From Argopecten irradians (Eukaryota; Mollusca; Bivalvia; Pectinida; Pectinidae), in NCBI RefSeq assembly GCF_041381155.1, contig NC_091146.1, positions 2,497,224-2,561,223 of the forward strand: a DNA stretch of 64,000 bases, read 5' to 3'. The translations under genes were made by a program, and so were the position numbers. The notes under the pieces are model-generated. The model made no database searches. It was not told where the DNA came from and was given only the letters and a program-made list of their open reading frames with translations. Numbering within the stretch: the first letter of the stretch is position 1; the number at the start of each line of letters is the position of its first letter. Below are positions 1 to 10,240 of this stretch, piece by piece.

Positions 1-1085
1 TAAACTACACACAGGAGTGTATTAAAACCATATCTGAGTCTAAACTACACACAGCAATGTATTAAACACCACATCTGAGAGTAAACTACACACATGAGTG
101 TATTAAACACCATATCTGAGTCTAAATTACACACAGCAATGTATTAAACTACACAGGAGTATGTTAAAACCATATCTGAGTCTAAATTACACACAGCAAT
201 GTATTAAACTCCACAGGAGTATGTTAAAACCATATCTGAGTCTAAATTACACACAGGAGTGTATGTAACTCAATATCTGAGTCTAAACTACGCAAAAGCA
301 GTGTATTAAACAAGATATATGAGTCTAAACTACACAGAGCAGTGTATAACGCAATATACATAAGTCTATACTACACACAAGAGTCTATTAAACACCATAT
401 TTGAATCTAAACTACACAGGAGTGTATTAAGCACCATATTTGAGTCTAAACTACACACAAGAGTGTATTAAACATCATAAATGAGTGTACACTACACACA
501 GAAGTGTATTACACAAAATACCTGTGTCTAAACTACGCACAGAAGTGTATTATATATATAAGCACCATATGTGAGTTTCAACTACACACGGGAATGTATT
601 AAACACCATATCTGAGTCTAAACTATACATAGAAGTGTATTACACAACATACCTGAGTCTAAACTACACACAGGAGTGTATTAAACACCACATTTTAGTG
701 TAAACTACACAGGAGTGTATTAAACACCATATCTGAGTCTAAATTACACATGGGAGTGTATTAAACACCATATCTGAGTCTAAACTACACAGCAGTGTAT
801 TAAACACCATATTTGAGTCTAAACTATACACAGGGGTGTATTGAACACCATATCTGAGTCTAAACTACACACAGGAGTGTATTAAACACCATATTTGAGT
901 CTAAACTACACAGAAATGTATTAAACACCATATCTGTGTCTAAACTACACAGGAGTGTATTAAACACTACACAGCAGTGTATTAAATACCAAATCTGAGT
1001 CTAAAGTACACACAGGAGTGTATTGAACACCATATCCGAGTCTAAACTACACACAGGAGTGTATAAAACACCTTATCTGAGTCAA
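1..1085. repeat. Minisatellite, ~41-bp unit
   Basis: A direct tandem array whose unit starts TAAACTACACACAGGAGTGT and ends in CATATCTGAGTC. About 26 copies are visible, with scattered substitutions and short deletions. The array enters from outside the window and decays near 1085. No gene is seen in it. Confidence 0.95.
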
Positions 1086-1814
1086 AATTAAGACAGAAGT
1101 TTTACTTGGTTGCGTATTAATCACAATTGCTGAGTTTTGTAATGTACAAAAAAGACTATGTTGTTTTTAAGTTATGGGTTTTTAAACCGTGGTGAGAATG
1201 ATATTACAACAATATATCGTTATCAGCTAATATTTAACGATTCTTACTCTACATGAAAGAGCACATGTACTGTAAATTAATTAGTTTTTTTTTAATCTTA
1301 TTATGTTTTCTTTATTTATTTATTTAAAGAAGTGAAGTAACTCAGTGCCAGTGCATGCTGAATAGTTATATGGATTAATGGAATTATTTAGCAATGCTTT
1401 CAGTGCACAATGAAGCATTTCAACGTTATCTATTACATATTTTACATTATTGTACAATAAAAGCAGCATAATACGATATGTGGTTTTTTTTACAATGCAA
1501 CGATTAAAAATTTGATATAGTAGTATTACAGTATGCTAGCTGGTACAAAGGACATGACAGAGGCTAATCACACCCAGGGTCAGTACCACCCATTGTACGG
1601 TATTGGCAGTAAACGAATATTAAAAACTGCAATCGTGAGCGTTTATGAAGACGAAAGATATGACGTCACGAACTTTTGAGTATATAAACATGAGTATCTT
1701 TAAGTTACGGCATTAATTTCGATACTTTCCCCAACGACCAAGCTGTTTTCGCATTAGAAAATGTACGTAGCAGGTTCGCAAAAGTACGTTTAATGTTTTT
1801 TTCAGAATTATAAA
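1086..1814. other. AT-rich stretch without a recognisable gene
   Basis: No open frame with protein-like composition, no RNA gene and no clear repeat was found between the 41-bp array and the palindromic AT array. Confidence 0.6.
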
Positions 1815-2640
1815 TATATAGTATATAAGATATCTTATTTAATTTTCTATATAAGATATCTCATATCGTATATAAGATATCTTAATTATTACATAAGATA
1901 TCTTGTATAATTGAAATATCGTTGCTATATAAGATATCTTATATAAAATGAAATTTCGTAGCATTTCAAACCAGAAACTAATTTCTCCCTCGAGCATTAT
2001 TTGGAGCACTTTGGAGCACATCTTAGAATCGTTCGCAATGACAGAGACGGCACTGAAAGGGAGAATCAACCGCTGTTTGGTTGTATTCAACGATGTATTT
2101 AAAACACAGAAGCAGTTAATTCCCATCACTCTAGTTGTCAAGTCGTACATGTCGACAATGAATATATTGGTTATTTTCCTGACCTGTTTATGAAACTTTT
2201 GTCTCGTTCAACCAATACTGGCGTAGCATGCATATAGTAGCCAACAAGAGTCTGGCTGAACGAGTAGTAGTATACTGTACAACTCTCTATGACTTTCGGG
2301 TACGGAGACTTCATTTTTGGGAACCTGTTGAAATCCTATATAGCAACGAGATTTCAATTATATAAGATAGTTTATATATCATATTAGATATCTTATATAG
2401 ATAACTCAAATGAGATATATTATATACGATATAAGATATCTTATATAGAATTAATTAAAATATATATATATAAGATATCTTATATATTATATGAGATATT
2501 TTATATATTAAATAAGATATCTTATATATTATATGAGATAGTTTATATATTATATGAAATACATTGTATCTCATATACTATATGAAAGATATCTCATATA
2601 TCGCAATCAAGATATCTTATATATATGCATTGAAATTAAG
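1815..2640. repeat. AAGATATCTT palindromic array with inverted arms
   Basis: Two clusters of the palindrome ATAAGATATCTTAT (about 1815-1945 and 2350-2640) flank a 400-bp non-repetitive core. The core is bounded by inverted copies of a 26-bp sequence (1906-1931 and 2337-2363, one mismatch; it reads GTTGCTATATA at its inner end on the left). The layout resembles a non-autonomous element with repeated subterminal palindromes. Short open frames in the core have no recognisable similarity and are not called. A related cluster lies at 44780-45000. Confidence 0.7.
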
Positions 2641-4124
2641 GATCGGCAATGCTCTTTGAATAAATGTCATGTTGGCTCGCCATATTGATTGCCATGATAA
2701 TAAGACGGTGGTAGCTGATTGGTTGATATTGATACATATTGCCAGATTTTAATGGAAATTGGTATACATATATATGCTGAATAACATATGAACACCTCCA
2801 AAATGTTTGGTTTCCATGGTAACAGAATGGGCGACTCTGAATGGTTGAAATTTAGATATTTTAAGCATAAGTGAAACTTAGTACATAGGGCAATGGATAT
2901 ATAAAGTATTGTAGTAACTTCTACAAATTTATCCTTTTATAATATGTATCGTATATGTTAAATCATGATCATAATCGTATTAAGCATTACTCTCTTTTTC
3001 CAGTTTTATTGGGTGCGAATCTAGTATTCGCTTGTGTTAGGGGCTTTTGCCAATAACTGGCTATGGACTTTTGTAGTCCCAGACACAGGAAGAATCACTG
3101 GATTATGTATTAAAACTGAGAAAAATTCAAAAAGTATTAGTGGCTTACTAGTCTGTTATACTACATAACTAATTACTATCTTACTGCTATAATTTGATTC
3201 AGTCTATTAATGAATTAACTCCCTTGTACAATTATTAGAAAAAAAATATATCAAAATGAAATTTATTCCTAAACTTGTATATCCATAGGAGTATATAATA
3301 CATGGCATAGTATTAATATTTTTTGTTACTTACCATATTTGATTAAATAACATGATGTTTAATCAACTTATTACATGTATATAATTTAATTTGTATAGTT
3401 TCTGGCTAGGAAGGGAGGAGCCTATATAGGCCTAGCCTGTTGCCCAATCCTTTTGATTTTTTTCAATATATTTTCTCGAAATGAAATGTGCCTTCAAATC
3501 CAATAACGTCGGTTTTTCATTGTTGGGATAAATGGATTTTGACCTTTCGTTCTGATCAAGTTATGCCCCAAAATGGACAGACCATAGGGAAAGGCCAAAC
3601 TCATCAAAATCTATCCAACATATTTTGATACAAAATCGCCAAAATTTCCCGACGCAAAAATTTACAATTTACGGTAACAAGTAGATTCTTGTCGTGACGC
3701 TAACCTTGTGTTTAATCTTCATAACTTAAAAATAAACAATCATCGCGAAAGATACACCTCATCAACATATACAATAGTATAACATTCTAGGTGGCGTTTG
3801 ATAACTATTTCGTTCATACCTACGAGTGTAATACTGGCTGGTCCAGGGCAATACACCCATGTCTCCTGAGTCTGTACTGCATGCGCTATGGCTACCCATA
3901 CAATAAAGCTTTATGACGTCACGGCGTCAACAATATCTCTATATCCCCGGTAAAATTTTAACATTTTTTTTCACAAATATGACTGGTTTTACCATAAAAG
4001 ATCAAGCAACGGAATTTGTTCATGTATGGAAAATTGACTTCCAGTCGTCGATTTCATCGAATTTATTTCAAAATGGCTGGATATTATAGCTGTAAAATTG
4101 CAATAAAACATCGAGGTATGAAAG
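2641..4124. other. Stretch without a recognisable gene
   Basis: AT-rich, with short open frames only. Nothing was recognised as coding, RNA or mobile. Confidence 0.5.
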
Positions 4125-4280
4125 AAAAATACTCTTTCATAAGTGGATATGAAGGATATGGATATTCTACCCTCGGGATCACAAAATGTTGCAAAACCCT
4201 CGGTAAACCTCGAGTTTTACTACATTTTGTGACCCTCGGGTAGAATATCCCTATCCTTAATACCACATATGAAAGAGTCT
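4125..4280. mobile_element. Fold-back (near-complete palindrome), MITE-like
   Basis: A 150-bp imperfect palindrome. The best-matching arms are 4152-4189 and 4222-4258, sharing CCCTCGGG flanked by ACAAAATG and CATTTTGTGA, and pairing continues outward into CTCTTTCAT / ATGAAAGAG. The short open frames on both strands here are products of the palindrome. A miniature inverted-repeat element or an inverted duplication would both fit. Confidence 0.75.
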
Positions 4281-4412
4281 TATATTATATAGCTGGAACT
4301 AAAACATTCTCTATTCTCCATCTAAAACATAACTATACGGTACATATTACAGTGAACGATTTATTTGTCCTACTTATGTTGTTGTTTTTTATTTTCGTTA
4401 CGCAGCCCCAGT

Positions 4413-5096
4413 ATGAATGTGACTCTCGGCGTCACCTTGTGTCTTATACTGTCGACATATGCACACCCAAGTCCAGACAACTGGGACGGTGGAGAAACAG
4501 CTGACAGGATCCGTCGTCAGGTTGGTACACAGGATACGTTGTCCGACACAGCGGAAATGGTAACAACGGAAGAAAGCGTCGAACCAACTGTCGAAGAAAG
4601 CGTCGAACCAACTGATGAAGAAAGCGTCGAACCAACTGATGAAGAAAGCGTCGAACCAACTGAATCACCAGCAGTCGATTTTCCAATGGCAACTGATGTC
4701 AACGAACCAGACGACAGTCTGACGTCTAACTTGGGTGATACGGCACAGACGGCAATAACAGAGGAGACAGGGCAAACAGCGACAGAACAGGACGACCAGC
4801 AACGAGTTGAGGATACGACTGGAGCGGCTCTGGAAGCAGGACTGGGCGTCATTGCCGAGGCACAACAGTCAGTGAGGGGAGCGGTCCAGACAGAGATAGG
4901 AAGTACTGGTGAGGAGAGTGAGAACGCTTTCTCGGCCATAAAGGCGATTTTACAGGCAATAAGAGCTGCAAGAAAGGAAGCACGAGAAGCAAGGAAGGAA
5001 GAAAGACAAGCAAAGAAGGAAGAAAGACAAACGAGAAAGGAAGAAAGAAAGGCAAACAAAGCAGCAAAACAGGCGGCGAGGAATCAGGAGGAATGA
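4413..5096 (+). CDS. Putative secreted protein with acidic repeats and basic helical tail (exon)
   Basis: The open frame starts upstream at 4365, but the ATG at 4413 is preferred. It opens a clear signal peptide (MNVTLGVTLCLILSTYA, likely cut before HPSPD), and a pyrimidine-rich tract ending CGCAG at 4405 just before it looks like a splice acceptor, so this may be the coding exon of a gene with an upstream non-coding exon. The 227-residue product has a dibasic site (RIRR, near residue 32) and four copies of an acidic octapeptide (EESVEPTD or EESVEPTV, 24-bp DNA repeat). A Thr/Glu-rich middle follows, then a C-terminal 50-residue Lys/Arg/Glu helix with repeated RKEER and AKKEER, probably coiled coil. 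The family is not recognised. The charge-segregated, secreted, repetitive design recalls extracellular matrix or shell/byssal proteins, but that is inference. No polyadenylation signal is evident close to the stop. The antisense frame is also open, which is usual for such biased sequence. Confidence 0.6.
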   Translation: MNVTLGVTLCLILSTYAHPSPDNWDGGETADRIRRQVGTQDTLSDTAEMVTTEESVEPTVEESVEPTDEESVEPTDEESVEPTESPAVDFPMATDVNEPDDSLTSNLGDTAQTAITEETGQTATEQDDQQRVEDTTGAALEAGLGVIAEAQQSVRGAVQTEIGSTGEESENAFSAIKAILQAIRAARKEAREARKEERQAKKEERQTRKEERKANKAAKQAARNQEE

Positions 5097-7636
5097 TAAG
5101 TGTATCGTGATTCTTGATATTGACATAACGCACAATTTTTAGATTGACTGTTCTGTCACGGAAGTTCACGAGGTTGAAAAATGACTTTATATTAGGAATT
5201 ATGTTTTCTATTCAGAATAGAAAAAATACGTTTTTGTTCAAATATACGTGTGCGAAATTGCTACTGAAAATTAAAAAAAGTATTCGAAAAATTGCGTTTT
5301 TTCTTTGTCTTGCAGGATTGCCGAATGTCGGAAATGACGTCAATTGCGCTCGTCATGTTCTAAAATAATGACGTCTTGTACATTCAATGACGTTACATAA
5401 AAGTGACCGAACATTGTGCGTGACGTCATTGCTTTCTCTGATCACTGTACTGTCTATAGCGTACGCACGTAACAGTGAGCATCGTTATGACTTAAGCATT
5501 GATTTAACTAGTTTGAACTTCATCGGGGTATGAAAGAAGTTTTGTTTGCAAACTATGTGAATCTGCGTAGCGGATACTCTCAAAAGAAATTCTGTATGCC
5601 AACTGTAACCCGATGAAGTTAAAAAATAGTTACTTCAATGTTTATAATTAATTTTTCAGACTACCTGATAACACAAAATACGATAAAACGTACAATTCCA
5701 TTGATTCTCCAAAGGATTTTGTTTTTCAAAATCAAAACGGAACGTCGACGTCTCTGTTGACGTCATATTAACCTCGGGTATTCGCGCCATTCTCGGATTT
5801 TTTCTTCTCAGTATATGAAGAAAAATCATCTGCCAATAAGAAAGCCGGATTTAGTATGAAAACAAATAATTTTTTTCGGATTTAGTATGAAAACAAATGA
5901 ATGTAATTATTTCTGTATGATTACGTTAAAAGTGTGTTAACTATTTTTCATACACCGATGGTGGTATGAAATAGTGACATAAATGTATATTGTTTTTCCA
6001 TTGGCAATTATGTTTTAAAATCAGTACGCAAAGTCAATGCCGCTATTGTGACGTCACGATAACAACGGGTTTTTGCGCCATTCTCCTAAGTTAAAAGAGG
6101 TATGAAATAAAGGATCGGCCAATCAGAAAGTCAGATTTAGTATGGAATTAAAGAAAGCATAGTTATTATCGCGTTTTGATGATTACATAGATTAGAAAAA
6201 TTCGATAGTACCGTACAAAATGTTTTTTTTATTAATTTTGTATCAAGAAAATATTTCGTTGTTTGTAACGTCGTATCTGATTGGCTGAAACAACGGCACA
6301 TTGATTTCATGCAAAAATTAGTACCTTAAGATTGAATTTTAAGACTATATTTAGATGTTATGACGCTGTAACACTAACATATTCTCGTCTTTAACAGTTT
6401 CATGATTAATTTAGAGTACAAATATTTTTGTGCTGTATCTCCATAACATCACAAAATATATCGAAGTTACTCTATAAACAAAAAGCTGAATACTTTTAGT
6501 AGAGTACCCGATTCATGGGTTTATAGAAGTGTTTTCGAGTCCACCTACATATTAATTATTAGTAAGTAAATCCAGACGATTAGCACACCTGTACTAGGTG
6601 GTGCGATGTCAAATCTTAAAGATGCTCCACCACCGACAGATCATAAATGATACCATCATTGGAACAATAACGGAGGTATACTCGTGTATATACAAAAAAA
6701 ATGTATGTGGTGTGTAATTAACACAAAAATATAATACGAAAGTATTCATTTTGTATTTGCGCAATCAATTCTTCATTCCATATAGGGCAAAGTGCCACAG
6801 AATGTTTTTTTTCGGAATTCAAATAATAATTTATAACATTTTTTATCTTTAATTAAAATTAGAAGCTCACACTTTTCAATGGTGGTAATATGGTTTATGT
6901 AACTTTTAGAACTGAAGAAAAATATTAATTCATCTGCTCCTGTTTTTGATAGAGAAAAATATACCATTAGTCAGCGGTGGAGCATCTTTAATTCTTATCT
7001 AAAACTCAATGCAGTTTTGGAATTGAAGAACAGATTCAAACATTTTTTTTCATATAAATTTATACATCTCTATTGACACGAATTTAGAAGAAAAAGCTTG
7101 ACAATGGTCATCCTCTGTTAAATTGTGTTTCTTTGATATGTATATATATATATATACTTGTCATTGACCTCGGATAATTCGATATGAATGTATGTACTGA
7201 AGATTGGTAATCTGGTATAAATAAAGCTTCAATGTAGAAAAGTGTTGTTGGATTTTCCTTTGATATTTATGATATAATAACGTGATACACACAACAAAGG
7301 GATGTAATTATGTGCACCAGAAGGTCACTGCAAATAATGTTCATCCACCTTGAGCTTTCCAAAGATGACTATTACCCGTGGACTTGTCACATCAAAGTTG
7401 AAGACTATTCGTGCAACAACAGGTCTGACATGTAGCTTGGTCCCTTGGTATTCTTCAAAAGAATCGAATGACGTGATATTTGTTTAGTATGTATTGTCAC
7501 TCTCTGTAACTCTCCAGAGGAAGGCTCTGTAGACCCGGGATTGGTTTATTTCTCATGGCTATCGTCATACTTGTCTACACTATAGTATTACATCGAATAG
7601 CTTACTAACTGAACTGATTAGATCCTCCTTATACTA
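5097..7636. other. Stretch without a recognisable gene; minor inverted and direct repeats
   Basis: It holds a small fold-back (AACTTCATCGGG at 5516-5527, inverted at 5609-5620, pairing further outward to about 5507-5630) and a diverged direct repeat (about 5755-5910 and 6045-6165, both containing GCGCCATTCTC and GGATTTAGTATG or close to it). A possible polyadenylation signal, AATAAA, sits near 7218 followed by T/G-rich sequence, but no coding region leading to it was recognised. Confidence 0.5.
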
Positions 7637-7760
7637 TCCTCGATACTCCAGGGGTTCCGATCACTTACGATCTCACACCCCTGGACTATCTCATAGCAAA
7701 ATTGAAGGCAACTCAGCGGAAAACAGCTGAACCAATCACGGGTGTGCAAATATTTCCTTT
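7637..7760 (+). mobile_element. Dispersed repeat, CTCCAGGGGTTCC family, copy 1
   Basis: Begins TCCTCGATACTCCAGGGGTT and contains an internal hairpin (CCAGGGGT / ACCCCTGG), followed by CTATCTCATAGCAAAATTGA. Copies with the same head occur at 42127 and 60951, so this is a multicopy element. No coding capacity; the class is uncertain (SINE- or MITE-like). Confidence 0.75.
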
Positions 7761-8311
7761 AAAGACTACAGAGAGGGCGACGCCCAACATCAAATCCACA
7801 CATTCAACCACAGTGTACATCTTATCAATACGGATTCATACCGATTACGAATACATATAGTTCCAAGTGTGTAGACGACCGCCATTGTTCTGACCCATCA
7901 CTTTTCGCTTCGTCAACGTCGTGTCCATCGAACTAGGAATAGTAAGAGAGGGAAACAGGTGGCTATATATGTAGGCCTAATATCATGTCATATAATTCAT
8001 AAGAATAGTTGATTATGAATTATAAATAGGCTTAGGAAAAGTTCTACCTTGGGCTAGACCTGTTTAATATTGTTTTAAAATATTCCCAAAAAATATCAAT
8101 GTATATATTGTACAATGACGGTACATGATCAAGCGCACCTAGGCTAAGAGTTTTCATAGTCGATAGATGTAATTTATTAGATATTTATTTATTGTTATAT
8201 CATGGTGACAGCAAGGAACAAACATTTGCTTTACGGTACCCTTCCCAAAAATAATTGGGTTTTTTTTCAATTTACCAAAATTAAAGGAAAGAGCAAGTAA
8301 TAAAAGTGGCC

Positions 8312-8827
8312 GAAAAAAGAGGTGATATTACCAACCAAATGCAGGATTTCCTGCGTAAACCATTGGATTTCGTGGGTAAACCATTGGATTTCCTGCGTAA
8401 ACCATTGAATTTCGTGCGTAAACCATTGAATTTCGTGGGTAAACCATTGGATTTCCTGCGTAAACCATTGGATTCCCTACGTAAACCATTGGATTCCCTA
8501 CGTAAACTATTGGATTTCCTGCGTAAACCATTGGATTCCCTACGTAAACCATTGGATTCCCTACGTAAACCATTGGATTCCCTACGTAAACTATTGGATT
8601 TCCTGCGTAAACCATTGGATTCCCTACGTAAACCATTGGATTTCCTGCGTAAACCATTGGATTTCCTGCGTAAACCATTATGTTGTTAGGTGTTTAGCAC
8701 GCTGGTAATTAAGGACCCACTATACACTAATATATAGAGAAAGTCTGTATATATAAACAAGTCTATAGTGAGTCTGTGACGTACCAGCGTGCTAAACAAC
8801 TCGGCGTAAAATATGTTAACTGTGCGG
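8312..8827. repeat. Higher-order repeat unit 1: 21-bp minisatellite plus hairpin tail
   Basis: The leader AAAGAGGTGATATTACCAAC is followed by about 16 copies of a 21-bp unit (ATTGGATTTCCTGCGTAAACC and variants, 8340-8683) and a tail of about 145 bp. The tail contains a perfect 16-bp inverted repeat, GTTTAGCACGCTGGTA, whose other arm ends near 8793, with a smaller CACTATA / TATAGTG pair inside. The 21-bp period contains no stop in several frames, so both strands are open; this is not taken as coding. Confidence 0.85.
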
Positions 8828-9952
8828 AAAAGAGGTGATATTACCAACCAAATGCAGGATTTCCTGCGTAAACCATTAGATTTCGTGGGTAAACCATTGG
8901 ATTCCCTGCGTAAACCATTGAATTTCGTGGGTAAACCATTGGATTTCCTGCGTAAACCATTGGATTTCCTGCGTAAACCATTGGATTCCCTACGTAAACC
9001 ATTGGATTCCCTACGTAAACTATTGGATTTCCTGCGTATTCCATTGGATTCCCTACGTAAACCATTGGATTCCCTGCGTAAACCATTGAATTTCGTGGGT
9101 AAACCATTGGATTTCCTGTGTAAACCATTGGATTTCCTGCGTAAACCATTGGATTCCCTACGTAAACCATTGGATTCCCTACGTAAACTATTGGATTTCC
9201 TGCGTATACCATTGGATTCCCTACGTAAACCATTGGATTTCCTGCGTAAACCATTGGATTCCCTACGTAAACCATTGGATTCCCTACGTAAACCATTGGA
9301 TTCCTTACGTAAACCATTGGATTCCCTACGTAAACCATTGGATTCCCTACGTAAACCATTGGATTCCCTACGTAAACCATTGAATTTCGTGGGTAAACCA
9401 TTGGATTTCCTGCGTAAACTATTGGATTTCCTGCGTAAACCATTGGATTCCCTACGTAAACCATTGGATTTCCTACGTAAACCATTGGATTGATTCCTGC
9501 GTAAACCATTGAATTTCCTGCGTAAACCATTGGATTTCCTTCGTAAACCATTGGATTTCCTGCGTAAACCATTGGATTTCCTGCGTAAACCATTGGATTC
9601 CCTACGTAAACCATTGGATTTCCTGCGTAAACCATTGGATTCCCTACGTAAACCATTGGATTTCCTGCGTAAACCATTGGATTTCCTGCGTAAACCATTG
9701 GATTTCCTGCGTAAACCATTGGATTCCCTACGTAAACCATTGGACGTCCTGCGTAAACCATTGGATTTCCTTCGTAAACCATTGGATTTCCTGCGTAAAC
9801 CATTATGTTGTTAGGTGTTTAGCACACTGGTAATAAAGGATCCACTATACGCTAATATATAGAGAAAGTCTGTATATATAAATAAGTCTATATTGAGTCT
9901 GTGACGTACCAGCGTGCTAAACAACTCGGCCTAAAATATGTTAACTGTGCGG
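8828..9952. repeat. Higher-order repeat unit 2: same leader, longer 21-bp array, same hairpin tail
   Basis: Repeats the organisation of the preceding unit: the same leader, about 45 copies of the 21-bp unit (8855-9806), then the GTTTAGCAC...GTGCTAAAC hairpin tail ending in TTAACTGTGCGG. Expansion differs between units while leader and tail are conserved, so the duplicated unit is leader + array + tail. One array interruption near 9490 shifts the phase. Confidence 0.85.
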
Positions 9953-10034
9953 ATCATGTCGTCTGGCGTAGTGATAATCAACCGACACGCAGTAATTAGG
10001 ATGACATTGTGAAACAAAACGACCCGCGTTATGA

Positions 10035-10195
10035 AAATTAGCATTAGATTAAGTTTGGGTTCGAACCCAGGACCTAGCCAGATGATGTTCCAATTATTAC
10101 GTTACCTGGTCTTAACACTTATCATGCACAGATGATTCTCCAAGATGATGTTCCAATTATTAAGTTACCTAGTCTTAAAGTTATATGTGCCGTAA
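10035..10195 (-). mobile_element. SINE remnant and 66-bp tandem duplication
   Basis: GGGTTCGAACCCAGGACCT near 10050 is a tRNA-type B-box region read on the minus strand. It is followed by two copies of a ~66-bp segment containing GATGATGTTCCAATTATTA. The sequence AACACTTATCATGCACAGAT here recurs at about 13325. Confidence 0.5.
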
Positions 10196-10240
10196 CTGGG
10201 CGACAATTTTGACATGCTATTTTTTCATCATTAATTTATT

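Noticed and set aside
1839-2193. Two overlapping opposite-strand frames in the AAGATATCTT element core
   Set aside because: Composition follows the AT palindromes and no domain is recognised.
4517-5059. 180-codon antisense frame to the secreted-protein exon
   Set aside because: Low-complexity Ser/Leu/Phe mirror of the Glu/Lys-rich sense strand. The sense frame has the signal peptide and acceptor.
5144-5368. 74-codon frame downstream of the secreted-protein exon
   Set aside because: AT-rich, Lys/Phe/Leu-biased, no recognisable domain or context; likely 3' untranslated or intergenic.
8306-9814. Long open frames on both strands giving repeats such as PLDFLRK and MVYAGNP
   Set aside because: They follow from a 21-bp stop-free tandem unit. 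Both strands are open, there is no signal, domain or splice context, and the phase breaks where the array is interrupted.
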